The notes below the pieces were generated by a model that made no database searches, was not told the origin of the DNA, and saw only the letters and a program-made list of their open reading frames with translations. A program made the translations under genes and the position numbers. Shown piece after piece: positions 27,542-36,460 of a stretch of DNA of 64,000 nt. This DNA comes from JANQOH01 sp965201115 (GTDB lineage Bacteria; Pseudomonadota; Alphaproteobacteria; UBA7887): the NCBI GenBank assembly GCA_965201115.1, contig OZ241745.1, positions 248,001-312,000 on the forward strand, in the 5' to 3' direction. How positions within the stretch are numbered: position 1 is the first letter of the stretch; every line of letters starts with the position of its first letter.

Positions 27542-28744
27542 ATGGGGTTTCTCGCCGACCGCATGGGCCGCATAAAGCCGTCGCCGACCATGGCCGTCAC
27601 GGCGCGCGCGGCGGAGCTCAAGGCCGCCGGCCGCGACATCATCGGGCTCGGCGCCGGCGAGCCCGACTTCGACACGCCCGACCCCGTCAAGGACGCCGCC
27701 ATAGCCGCCATCCGCGCGGGCTACACGAAATATACGCAGGTCGATGGCGCGCCCGAGACGAAGGACGCCGTGCGCGGCAAATTCCGCCGCGACAACGGGC
27801 TGGACTATGCGCGCGACCAAATCATCGTCGGCGCCGGCGGCAAGCAGGTGCTGTTCAACGCCCTGCTGGCCACCGTGAACCGCGGCGACGAGGTCGTCAT
27901 CCCCGCGCCTTACTGGGTCTCCTATCCCGACATGGTCGGCGTCGCCGGGGGCGAACCGGTCATCGTCGAATGCCCCGAGGAGGCGGGTTTCCGCCTGACG
28001 CCGGAAGCGCTGGAGCGGGCGATCGGCCCGCGCACCAAGTGGCTGATACTCAATTCGCCGTCGAACCCCACCGGCGCCGCCTCGACGCCCGCCCAGCTGC
28101 GCGCCTTGGCCGACGTTCTGCTGCGCCATCCGCACGTTTGGATTCTGGCCGACGATATCTACGAGAAGATCGTGTACGACGGCTTCGAATTCGCGACCAT
28201 CGCCCAGGTGGAGCCGGCGCTCTTCGACCGCACGCTCACGGTAAACGGCGTATCCAAGGCCTGGGCGATGACGGGCTGGCGCATCGGCTTCGCGGGCGGG
28301 CCGGCCGAACTGGTGCGCGCCATGGCGAAACTCCAGTCGCAAAGCACCACCAACGCCTCGTCGATCGGGCAGGCGGCGGCGGTCGCGGCGCTCAACGGCG
28401 ATCAAGGATTTCTCGCCGCGCGCAACGCCGCGTTCAAGGCGCGCCGCGACCGCGTGTGCGGCCTTCTGAACGCCATTCCCGGCCTGTCGTGCCGCCGGCC
28501 CGAGGGCGCGTTCTACGTCTATCCGGGCTGCGCGGGGGTTATCGGGCGCAAGACGCCCGACGGCGGCGTTATCCGCAACAGCGAGGATTTCGCGCGCTAT
28601 CTGCTCGACAGCGTGGGCGTCGCCATCGTCCACGGCGCGGCGTTCGGCCTCGACCCGCATTTCCGCATATCCTACGCCACGTCCGACGCCGCGCTGGAGG
28701 AGGCGTGCGCGCGCATCCGCCGCGCCGCCGAGGCGCTCCGGTGA
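27542..28744 (+). CDS. Class I/II PLP aminotransferase (aspartate aminotransferase type)
   Basis: 400 residues, subgroup I-gamma. Landmarks: LGAGEPDFDTPDPVKDAA, YTQVDGAPETKDAV, PYWVSYPDMV, LNSPSNPTGAA, DDIYEKIVYDGFEF, the PLP-lysine in NGVSKAWAMTGWRIGF and the carboxylate-binding arginine in FRISYATSDAALEEA. It converts aspartate and 2-oxoglutarate (or aromatic/prephenate substrates in some relatives). The molybdopterin oxidoreductase starts at GTG 28741 overlapping its stop. Confidence 0.93.
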   Translation: MGFLADRMGRIKPSPTMAVTARAAELKAAGRDIIGLGAGEPDFDTPDPVKDAAIAAIRAGYTKYTQVDGAPETKDAVRGKFRRDNGLDYARDQIIVGAGGKQVLFNALLATVNRGDEVVIPAPYWVSYPDMVGVAGGEPVIVECPEEAGFRLTPEALERAIGPRTKWLILNSPSNPTGAASTPAQLRALADVLLRHPHVWILADDIYEKIVYDGFEFATIAQVEPALFDRTLTVNGVSKAWAMTGWRIGFAGGPAELVRAMAKLQSQSTTNASSIGQAAAVAALNGDQGFLAARNAAFKARRDRVCGLLNAIPGLSCRRPEGAFYVYPGCAGVIGRKTPDGGVIRNSEDFARYLLDSVGVAIVHGAAFGLDPHFRISYATSDAALEEACARIRRAAEALR

Positions 28745-30849
28745 CGCCCCGCGACCCGAGGAACGCCGCCATGACCGCCATGCAAACCGCCGCCGCCGGC
28801 AACGCCCCGCCGCCGGGCTTCGCGGGCTCGGCCTGCCCGCACGATTGCCCGAGCACCTGCGCGCTCGACGTGGAAAGGCTTGACGCGCGGACCATCGGGC
28901 GGGTGCGCGGCGCGCCGGGCCAAAGCTACACCGCCGGCGCGGTGTGCGCGAAAGTGGCCCGCTACGCCGAGCGCACACACCACCCCGCCCGCCTGCGCCA
29001 TCCGCTGCGGCGCACGCCCGGAGGGCATGAGCGCATCTCGTGGGACGACGCGCTCGACGAGGTGGCGGAAGCCTTCCTCAAGGCCGAACGGCGCGACGGC
29101 GCGGAAGCGGTATGGCCCTATTTCTACGCCGGAACGATGGGGCTGCTCCAGCGCGACGGCATCGAGCGGCTCCGCCACGTCAAGAAATACTCGGGCCAGC
29201 ACAGCACCATCTGCAACACGCTGGTGCGCGCGGGCTGGAACGCCGGCGTCGGCGCGCTGCGCGGCCCCGACCCGCGCGAAATGGCGCGCGCCGACCTCAT
29301 CGTCTCATGGGGCGGCAACCCCGCCTCCACGCAGGTCAACGCGATGACGCACATCCAGCGCGCGCGCAAGACGCGCGGCGCCGAACTCGTCGTCGTCGAC
29401 CCCTACCGCACGCGCACCGCGCGCGTGGCCGACATGCACCTGGCGGTGCGCCCCGGAACCGACGGCGCGCTCGCCTGCGCCGTCATGCATGTGTTGTTCC
29501 GCGACGGATACGCCGACCGCGGCTACATGGCGCGCTATACCGACTGCCCCGGGCGGCTCGAGCGCCACCTGCAAACGCGGACGCCCGCATGGGCAGCGGA
29601 GATTACCGGCCTGCCGGCCGCGGAGATCGAGGCGTTCGCCAAACTCTACGGCGAGACCGAACGCACATATATCCGCGTGGGCTACGGGTTTTCGCGCTCG
29701 CGCAACGGCGCGGCGGCGGTTCACGCCGTGAGCTGCCTGCCGGGCGTGACCGGCGCGTGGCGGCGCGAAGGCGCCGGCGCGTTCTTCTCCAACGGCGACA
29801 TCTACCATTGGGACAAGACGCTCATCGAGGGCCTCGACGCGCGCGACCCCGCCGTGCGCGTGCTCGACATGTCGCGCATCGGGCCGATCCTGACCGGCGA
29901 CCGCGAGGCGCTCGGCGATGGCCCGCCGATCGCGGCCATGATCGTCCAAAACACCAACCCGGCCGTCGTGGCGCCCGAATCGGCGCTCGTGAACCGCGGC
30001 CTGGCGCGCGGCGACCTGTTCCTGTGCGTCCATGAGCAGTTCATGACCGATACGGCGAGGCACGCCGACATCGTCCTGCCCGCCACCACATTCGTGGAGC
30101 ACAACGACATCTACCAAGGCGGCGGCCACCAGCACATCGCGCTGGGGCCGAAGATTATCGAGCCGGTGGGGGAGGCGCGGGCCAACCATGCCGTCGTCTG
30201 CGCGCTGGCCCGGCGCCTCGGCGCCGAGCACCCCGGCTTCCGCATGAGCGAAGAGGAGATCATCGACGCGACCCTGCGCGCCTCCGGCCACGGAACCCTT
30301 GCGGGGTTGCGCCGCGCGCGCTGGATCGACTGCCAGCCGGGGTTCGACGAATCGCATTTCCTGAACGGGTTTCCGCAGCCGGGCGGCCGCTTCCGCTTCG
30401 CGCCCGACTGGCGCGGCCTGGGGCCGGATCACGCCGCGATGCCGGCCCTGCCCGACCATCTCGACAACATCGAGAAGGCCGACGCCGAGCGCCCCTTCCG
30501 CCTCGTCGCCGCCCCGGCGCACAACTACCTCAACAGTTCGTTCACCGAGACGCCGACGTCCATCGGGAAAGAGCGGCGCCCGGCGGTGAAACTGCACCCC
30601 CGCGACGCCGGCGCGCTCGGCATCGCCGGCGGCGGCCTCGTGCGCATGGGCAACCGCCGCGGCGAAATCCGCCTGCACGCCGAGATATTCGACGGCCTGC
30701 AACCCGGCGTCGCGGTGGTGGAAAGCGTATGGCCCAACCGCGCCTTCCCCGGCGGCGCCGGCGTCAACACCCTGCTGGGCGCCGACCCCGGCCCCCCCAA
30801 CGGCGGCATGTGCGTCCACGACACCGCCGTGTGGATCCGCCCCGCATAA
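28741..30849 (+). CDS. Molybdopterin oxidoreductase (DMSO reductase family)
   Basis: 702 residues from GTG 28741, overlapping the aminotransferase stop (GTGA); ATG 28771 is an alternative. The N-terminus has the [4Fe-4S] ligands CPHDCPSTC...VCAKV, then ISWDDALDEVAEAF and HSTICNTLVRAGW. The coordinating residue lies near GGNPASTQVNAM, and the C-terminal MGD-binding domain contains HNYLNSSFTE. No twin-arginine leader, so a cytoplasmic enzyme is likely. The family includes formate dehydrogenase-like, biotin sulfoxide reductase-like and YoaE-like enzymes; the substrate is unassigned. No small subunit is nearby. Confidence 0.88.
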   Translation: MTPRDPRNAAMTAMQTAAAGNAPPPGFAGSACPHDCPSTCALDVERLDARTIGRVRGAPGQSYTAGAVCAKVARYAERTHHPARLRHPLRRTPGGHERISWDDALDEVAEAFLKAERRDGAEAVWPYFYAGTMGLLQRDGIERLRHVKKYSGQHSTICNTLVRAGWNAGVGALRGPDPREMARADLIVSWGGNPASTQVNAMTHIQRARKTRGAELVVVDPYRTRTARVADMHLAVRPGTDGALACAVMHVLFRDGYADRGYMARYTDCPGRLERHLQTRTPAWAAEITGLPAAEIEAFAKLYGETERTYIRVGYGFSRSRNGAAAVHAVSCLPGVTGAWRREGAGAFFSNGDIYHWDKTLIEGLDARDPAVRVLDMSRIGPILTGDREALGDGPPIAAMIVQNTNPAVVAPESALVNRGLARGDLFLCVHEQFMTDTARHADIVLPATTFVEHNDIYQGGGHQHIALGPKIIEPVGEARANHAVVCALARRLGAEHPGFRMSEEEIIDATLRASGHGTLAGLRRARWIDCQPGFDESHFLNGFPQPGGRFRFAPDWRGLGPDHAAMPALPDHLDNIEKADAERPFRLVAAPAHNYLNSSFTETPTSIGKERRPAVKLHPRDAGALGIAGGGLVRMGNRRGEIRLHAEIFDGLQPGVAVVESVWPNRAFPGGAGVNTLLGADPGPPNGGMCVHDTAVWIRPA

Positions 30850-31217
30850 CCCGCCGCCGCCAAGCGACGCGCAACCCCGCCGAAGGCGGGGCCCGGGACC
30901 GCGGGCATCCTGCCCGCATGTTCCCGCAAGCCGCGATGATGGCGGGAGAGGCGCGCCCGCGGCGCCCCGCCCGGCGCCGCCCGCCGAACGACCCGACAGC
31001 CATTACCCCCGCCATAACCGACCGTTAGCCAGCATTTCTCATACGGGTGGTTGCCGTGCGGTTTGTGCGGCTTTGGTTGGCGTGTGCGTGCGTATTTTCG
31101 TGGTTGGGGGCCTTGGTGGGCGTTTTCGGAGGCGCGTTGGGGCGGTCCGCCGTTTGGCGGCAGGTCGCGTTCCGGGCTGTTCCTGCGTTGTCGAGGGGAA
31201 GGGCGAGAGGGGCCGCG
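30850..31217. other. Non-coding stretch with repeat and IS end
   Basis: Contains the dispersed repeat (30874-30930), then the 3' non-coding end of the IS1380-family remnant. The segment around 31027-31050 (CAGCATTTCTCATACGGG) may be its terminal repeat. No ORF with sensible composition. Confidence 0.5.
30874..30946 (+). repeat. Dispersed palindromic repeat copy
   Basis: Hairpin CCCCGCC-GAA-GGCGGGG followed by CCCGGGACCGCGGGCATCCT and GCCCGC. It is almost identical to the left half of the MITE-like element at 22.65 kb, so the two share an origin. Confidence 0.65.
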
Positions 31218-32153
31218 TTACGCCGTGGCGGCGGATAAGCGCTCGCAGGCGATACGGAACTCGCGCTGGAAGGGATGCGCGGCGTTCATGGCGATCTTGA
31301 CGCGGCGCACCGCGACGCGGACCCAAGCGCCGATCTTGAGCGGTTTCAGGCGCAGGCTCCCGCATGTGGCGACCGCCGATGCGGCGCAGTGCGCACAGCA
31401 ACACATAAGCCATGGACGCGAACCGCAGGCGCAGCCGGTTGGTCCGCATGGCCCGTGTCGACGTGCGGTCGGCGAACAAGTCGAGTTGGCGCTCCTCGAT
31501 CCGGTTCTCCATCTCGCCGCGTTGGCAGTAGAGCCGCGCGTAGAGATGCCGGGCGCGGACCCGATGGGTTGCAATCGAGGTGACGACGAAACGCGGGTTG
31601 GCCTTGCCATGGGTCCACTCGGCCTTGGCGGCGACGCGGCGCGCAGCTCCAACTGTCGCGCGTCCTCCGCATGAAATCCTTGAAGCGGCGTTGCGGCTTG
31701 CCCGAACCCGCGCTGTGCGCTTGCGCCGCCGCCGGTTCGGTCTCGACTTCCGCCACCGGACGGGGGGGGCCGCGCCAAGCCCAACGGGTAATCGACGCCG
31801 TTGGCCTGGCGCCATAAGTCGCATAAAGCGGAAGATAGCAATAGCCGCCGTAGTAGCCGTGGAAAAAACGACCCTCATGGCGACTGTGAAGCCGATCGTC
31901 CGTGGCGTCGAGATCGATAACCAGACGCGCCGGGGCCGCTTGTGCGCCTCCACAAACAGCGTCAGGAACAAATCCTCAATCGCCGCGCCGTCATGCGCGA
32001 TCCGGCAATACCGCGACGACCCCGCGCCCCCCAATTCAAGGCGGTTCAGCGTCGATTTGTCCGCAAGCGGCGCGCAGTCCGAACGACGCGACGCCAACTT
32101 CCCTGCCAAACGGCCATAACCGGATCGTGACGCAACGCATCATGGTCGTTCAG
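31218..32153 (-). pseudogene. Decayed IS1380-family transposase
   Basis: Recognisable pieces of an IS1380-type transposase lie in three frames. From the 5' side: LNDHDALRHDPVMAV, then MAGKLASRRSDCAPLADKST, LFLTLFVEAHKRP, DYPLGLAR, RRFKDFMRRTRDSW, RVAAKAEWTHGKANPRFVV, RLYCQRGEMENRIEERQLDL and the C-terminal KIGAWVRVAVRRVKIAMNAA ending ERLSAATA. At least three frame changes and one internal gap are needed, and about the first 90 residues are missing. The 5' end stops abruptly at the edge of the IS5-like element, which apparently inserted here. Non-functional. Confidence 0.75.
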
Positions 32154-32829
32154 TGTTTGTATCATAATTCGGTCACTGTGATTTGGCTTTGGCCAGTCGC
32201 CTGACGAGGAGCTGGACGCTGGCGAGGAAGAGCCATGCGCGGGCGCTTTCGATGGCGGTTTCGAAGTCCCTGGCGAGGCGGCGGTTGCGATCGAGCCACG
32301 CCAGCGTGCGCTCGACTACCCAGCGTCTGCGCGGCAGTTCGAAGCCCGACGCGGCGTCGGAGCGCTTGACGATCCCGATTGTCCATTGCCCGCGACTGCG
32401 CGGTGCGGTTTCGAGTTTGGGGCCGGCATAGGCGCCGTCGGCGAAGACATGCCGCAGTTCCGGCCAGGTTGCCTGCGCCGACACCGGCAGGTCGGGCGCG
32501 CCATCGCGGTCCTGTCCATCTGCGGTCCGAACGCGCGCGGCGAGCGGAAAACCCGCGGTATCGGCGACAATATGGCGTTTGCGGCCCTTCACCCGCTTGC
32601 CCGCGTCGTAGCCGCGCGGCCCGCCGCTTTCCGTGGTCTTTACCGAGCGGCATGTCCGACTCGACAAGCCGCCACTCGTCATCGATGAGGTCGCTTGCAT
32701 ACCGCAGGTGCTTGCGCTCATACTGCGCGCGAGCGATTTCGGTCCACATGCTGTGCCTCGCTGGCTTGCTTCATCGCAACCGGCATACACAACATACTGA
32801 AATCACTCAACTCCATTTCGGTACAGACT
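32154..32829 (-). mobile_element. Deleted IS5-family element
   Basis: 676 bp. The right end reads GGTACAGACT (opposite strand AGTCTGTACCGAAATGG), matching the MITE-like element; the left end TGTTTGTATCATAATTCGG is a diverged copy of the same motif. It holds a transposase gene with an internal deletion and lies against the IS1380 remnant on one side and the 3' end of the helicase operon on the other. Confidence 0.7.
32173..32749 (-). pseudogene. IS5-family transposase with internal deletion
   Basis: The N-terminus MWTEIARAQYERKHLRYASD and IDDEWRLVE is normal for this group. It jumps directly to SVKTTESGGPRGYDAGKRVK in another frame, then continues KGRKRHIVADTAGFPL, HVFADGAYAG, RRWVVERTLAWLDRNRRLARDFE to the stop at 32173. 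About 80 residues between the two parts, including the first catalytic region, are lost near 32645-32660. It cannot encode active transposase. Confidence 0.78.
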
Positions 32830-32850
32830 CTGAGAGGCGCGTCGCCCGCA

Positions 32851-35040
32851 TTAATCGCCCGCGGCCAGAGCGCGCCGGGCGGCGGACGCCCTGGAATCGT
32901 CCGGTCGCAGTTCCCAAATCCTGCGGCTTGCCGCCCATTTCATGAATGCGGGAACGTCGAACAGCGCGGCGCAGACGCGTTTGCGGCAGCGTTCGGGAAG
33001 CAACGCCTGGTAGCGTCCGGGCGCGACCGAAGCCTCGATGGATTCATAAAGCGACTTTACCGATTCCCGCAACACGGGCGCGCTGGAGACGGCCCGGCGC
33101 AATTCGCCCTCGCCGGGCCCGCCGCTCATGGCGATGCCGCCGAGCCCGGCCAATGGCCGCGGCGACGGCAGCAGGCTATCGAGAACGGTCTCGTAGGCGC
33201 TGCCGCCGAAATGCAGCCATAGCGGCTCGCCGTCGATAGACAGGATCGGCGCATCGTTGTCGCCGAAACCGAGTCCCCGGCGCACATGCGCCGCATATGC
33301 GCGCCCTGTAGGCGCACCGCGGGCCGTATAGCGGAACCCGCCGCGCAACCGGCCCGACTGTCGCGCCGTCAACAGGATTTCGCCTCGCATTATGCGCGCA
33401 TCCCACACGCGGCCGCCCAGGGCGACCCCCTTCTCGATGCCGGAGGGGGCGGCGACGCGGGCAACGATTTCGCCGGTTCCCGAGTCGACAACGGGTATTC
33501 CGGCTGCCGCCGAATCGAAGTTGTCGTGCATTCCGCGTGCGCCGTCGTCGAAAATATCGGCCCATTGTTCCCCGAGGACCAACCGACCCGGTTTACCCGG
33601 TTCGAGATAGCCCGATTCGATCAACGCATCCAGAATCTCATCCGCCGTTCGATTCTCCGATTCCGGCCATACATCGTCGGCAAGAGCCAACAAGTCGGAC
33701 CGGCGCCTGCCGCGCAAGCCGTTTTGAGCGACGAAACTCGCGGCTTGTTGAACGAAAACCGACCAGCGCCGGGCGTAGCCTTGCTGTTCGAGCAGGCCGT
33801 CCCTTGCCGACAACAGCATGGATGCGAAGGCCGCGACGTCCATTCCGTTGCGCGGCAGCGCGAGGACACGGGTGCGCCCGATGCGGCGGCCGGCGCGGCC
33901 GATGCGTTGGAGCAACGCCCGCGTTCCCGACGGAGCGCCGATCAGGGCGACGAAATCGACGTCTCCGATATCGACGCCGACTTCAAGCGTGGTCGTGGCC
34001 ACCATGACCGCGTCGCGGGACGACGAAAACGTGCGCTCCGCTTCTTCGCGCAAGTCGCGCTCGAGGCTGCCGTGATGCGCAAGCACCGTGACGTCTCGCC
34101 GGCGCCGCAGCCTGCCGCTCAAATATGCCGAAAGCGTGTCGCACAGTTCGCGACTGTGGACGAACACGAGAGCCTTGCGCATGGGCTTCGCTTCGTCCGC
34201 CGACATCGCCTGCCATAGCCGCCGCGCAACGGTCTCGTGCGCATTCGCGTCCCTGGCGACTTCGAGGCGCCGCGCCATCGTCGATACGGTATCGGCGGGC
34301 TCGACGAGCATCCATGCAGCGTTATCGGACGGGCCGAAAACGTCGATCTCCCGTGTGCCCGGAACGGGCGCCGCGACAGCGCCGGCGCCAAGCAGCCGTT
34401 CCGCCAGAGCGTCGGGCTCGCCGACCGTGGCGCTTCCGGCGCACATGCGAAGCTCCCCGCGCGCGCGTCGATCGGGCGGAGCTGTCAGGGCGCGAAGCCT
34501 CCGTAACCGGCCCAACAACCAGACAAGCTGATCCCCGCGCGCGGTTCCGTCGAACAGATGGGCCTCGTCGATGAATACCGCTCGCACTTCGGCCAGGAGA
34601 TGATCGACGGTCTTGCCTTGTTCGACGACCGTGTCGCGTACCAACATCGAATCGAAGGACTCGGGTGTCGTGATTAGCACGAACGGTTGTTTATGCTTGT
34701 CGCGCCGGTCGCCGGTCTGCCGACCGCACGTCAACCCCATGCGTTCCAGAGGCGTTTCCAATCGAGCCGCGAGATCGTTGACCAATGATCGGGTCGGGGC
34801 AACGACAAGCAACCGAATTCTGCGGGCCGGATCGCCGCCGGCCTCGCGAAGCCGCGCGAGCAGGGGCGCCACAACAGCTTCGGTCTTCCCGGACGCGGTA
34901 GCGGACACAACGAGCGCATTCTTGCCGGCGAGAATCGGCGCGATAGCGCGCCGCTGAATCTCCGTCAGCCGCCGAAAACTGCCGAAGAAAGCCGGGCCGG
35001 CGGAGCCCAGCCGCTTAACGATGTCAGCGTCGGAAACCAT
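32851..35040 (-). CDS. Lhr-like superfamily 2 DEAD/DEAH helicase, last gene of the five-gene operon
   Basis: 729 residues from ATG 35040 (GTG 35061 is an alternative start). Helicase motifs: Q-motif region LTEIQRRAIAPIL, Walker A SATASGKTEA (47-56), Ia VVAPTRSLVNDLAARL, DEAH in VFIDEAHLF (158-161), SAT in CAGSATVG, TTTLEVGVDIGDVDFVALIG and motif VI QRIGRAGRRIGRT. The order and spacing resemble Lhr and the helicases of BREX type 2 (BrxHI) and Shango (SngC). The C-terminal 300 residues are not recognised. It follows the third ATPase with a gap of at most 22 bp, so it is co-transcribed. It probably translocates on or unwinds DNA with the ATPases; this is inference. Confidence 0.85.
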   Translation of the reverse strand: MVSDADIVKRLGSAGPAFFGSFRRLTEIQRRAIAPILAGKNALVVSATASGKTEAVVAPLLARLREAGGDPARRIRLLVVAPTRSLVNDLAARLETPLERMGLTCGRQTGDRRDKHKQPFVLITTPESFDSMLVRDTVVEQGKTVDHLLAEVRAVFIDEAHLFDGTARGDQLVWLLGRLRRLRALTAPPDRRARGELRMCAGSATVGEPDALAERLLGAGAVAAPVPGTREIDVFGPSDNAAWMLVEPADTVSTMARRLEVARDANAHETVARRLWQAMSADEAKPMRKALVFVHSRELCDTLSAYLSGRLRRRRDVTVLAHHGSLERDLREEAERTFSSSRDAVMVATTTLEVGVDIGDVDFVALIGAPSGTRALLQRIGRAGRRIGRTRVLALPRNGMDVAAFASMLLSARDGLLEQQGYARRWSVFVQQAASFVAQNGLRGRRRSDLLALADDVWPESENRTADEILDALIESGYLEPGKPGRLVLGEQWADIFDDGARGMHDNFDSAAAGIPVVDSGTGEIVARVAAPSGIEKGVALGGRVWDARIMRGEILLTARQSGRLRGGFRYTARGAPTGRAYAAHVRRGLGFGDNDAPILSIDGEPLWLHFGGSAYETVLDSLLPSPRPLAGLGGIAMSGGPGEGELRRAVSSAPVLRESVKSLYESIEASVAPGRYQALLPERCRKRVCAALFDVPAFMKWAASRRIWELRPDDSRASAARRALAAGD

Positions 35041-35062
35041 TGAGGCGCACTTTCGTCGCACG

Positions 35063-36460
35063 TCAGGCGTCGGCGCCTTGGGCCGCGATGTCGGGCGCGA
35101 TATCCAACAGCTCCACAGCCTCGCGAACGACGGTTCGCGGTACCGGGCGCTCGATATCGGTCAAGCGGCGCGCGTCGTGGCGTTCGGCGAGGGAATCGAG
35201 CTGGCTCTCGAGCCACTTGCGATCTACCGCCGCGGTGCGCTCCGGGTACGCCTGCCGGTACAAGTCGAAGACGCGTCGTAGCACATCCCGGATCTGCCGA
35301 AGGTCGGGTTCGACCGCCGAAAAGGCGTGCAAGTGCGAATCCTCAAAGCGCCGTTGCACGTCCCGCACGGCGTCCTCCCCGGTCGCCGTTTCGGCGCCCC
35401 CGGGCGCGCCGCCGAACGCAATTACGAGCGGCAGCGGATACCCGGAAACGACAAGGCGGGCCAACGCGGAAAGTAAATCGGCCCGGCGGTTTCGACGACC
35501 GGCGATCGCGGCGGCCCAGCCGGCGGTGCTTGCATATTCGACGTCGAGCTCATCGAGGATGACAAGCAGTCCCTTGGCGCCGACGCGCAACGCGCAAGCG
35601 GTCCACGCCTGAAGCAAATCGCAAAATCTGTCGGTGCGTTCGTGTACCCGGTGCGCCCTGATAGACGGAAGGCGGCCGTGGTACCGATACTTCAGCTGCC
35701 TGAACTTGTCTTGCGCCTGACTTGCGGACAGATCGAGCGTGAAATAATCTTCAAGAACCTGCAACGCCTCGGCGTCAGCCAGTACGCTTCCCGGGATCGT
35801 GCGAATTGCGGACGCAAGCATCTTCTCGCCCCGCGATGTCGGACGCCAGTTCCCGCTGTTCGCGCGTAACGACGGAAGCCACTCGCGCAATCCGCGCGGC
35901 GCCGCTTCGCCCGGCTTTCCGAGGGAACCGAGAAGCCTGCTCATGAGCGCCATGGGATCCGACAGCCGAACGCCCCCGCCGTCGAGAATCAGGGAGCTCG
36001 ACGCCATGCCCTTGCCGGATGCGATTGCGCGAAGCAGGGTCAACAGATGCGTTTTCCCGCTGCCCCATTCGCCTTCGACGAGTACCGCGCCGGCATCGCC
36101 GCCGACGGCGCGCGACACGATGCGCGCCATATCCGCCTCGATTCGCTCCGTTCCCGCGCTGAGCCGGCGAACATGCGCTTCAAGCGGTTGGCCGAGCCTC
36201 AACGCCAGCACGCCCTGGCGCGCTTCGATCTCGCTTTGCGACATGCTGGGCGGCGAGTCGCGTCCGCGCCCGGCGGCGTCGGCGCCTTGTACATCCGGCG
36301 CCGGCTCGGCGTTCGTATCCAGCCCGAGCTCGCGCGCCGGCACCCAATCCTTCATGTAGCCGAAATCGACGCAAGCGCGGGTTTGGGCGCCGCGATTCTC
36401 GACCGAAACGATTTTACCTGTGCCGAGCGATGGATGCCAAACATCGTCTCCGGCTCTCAT
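35063..36460 (-). CDS. BrxD-like ATPase with N-terminal KOW/CarD-like domain
   Basis: 465 residues. Residues 5-48 form a small beta domain (DDVWHPSLGTGKIVSV then ACVDFGYMKDWVP) like the CarD/KOW-type modules that touch DNA or polymerase. From about 75 a P-loop ATPase of the BREX ATP-binding-domain (DUF2791) type follows: ALRLGQPLEAHVRRLSAG, Walker A GEWGSGKTH (130-138) and Walker B GLLVILDELDVEY (297-309). Start ATG 36460 overlaps the preceding gene by ATGA. Third of three ATPases in the operon and closest to the helicase, matching the ATPase-helicase order of BREX-2 and Shango. Confidence 0.78.
   Translation of the reverse strand: MRAGDDVWHPSLGTGKIVSVENRGAQTRACVDFGYMKDWVPARELGLDTNAEPAPDVQGADAAGRGRDSPPSMSQSEIEARQGVLALRLGQPLEAHVRRLSAGTERIEADMARIVSRAVGGDAGAVLVEGEWGSGKTHLLTLLRAIASGKGMASSSLILDGGGVRLSDPMALMSRLLGSLGKPGEAAPRGLREWLPSLRANSGNWRPTSRGEKMLASAIRTIPGSVLADAEALQVLEDYFTLDLSASQAQDKFRQLKYRYHGRLPSIRAHRVHERTDRFCDLLQAWTACALRVGAKGLLVILDELDVEYASTAGWAAAIAGRRNRRADLLSALARLVVSGYPLPLVIAFGGAPGGAETATGEDAVRDVQRRFEDSHLHAFSAVEPDLRQIRDVLRRVFDLYRQAYPERTAAVDRKWLESQLDSLAERHDARRLTDIERPVPRTVVREAVELLDIAPDIAAQGADA

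Noticed and set aside
27319..30849. A single 1176-codon frame joining the aminotransferase region with the oxidoreductase
   Set aside because: The first 470 codons are out of frame with the aminotransferase and carry no motif; the real oxidoreductase starts at 28741.
31039..32109. A 356-codon protein on the minus strand in the IS region
   Set aside because: It joins parts of a decayed transposase with out-of-frame sequence; the family motifs jump between frames.
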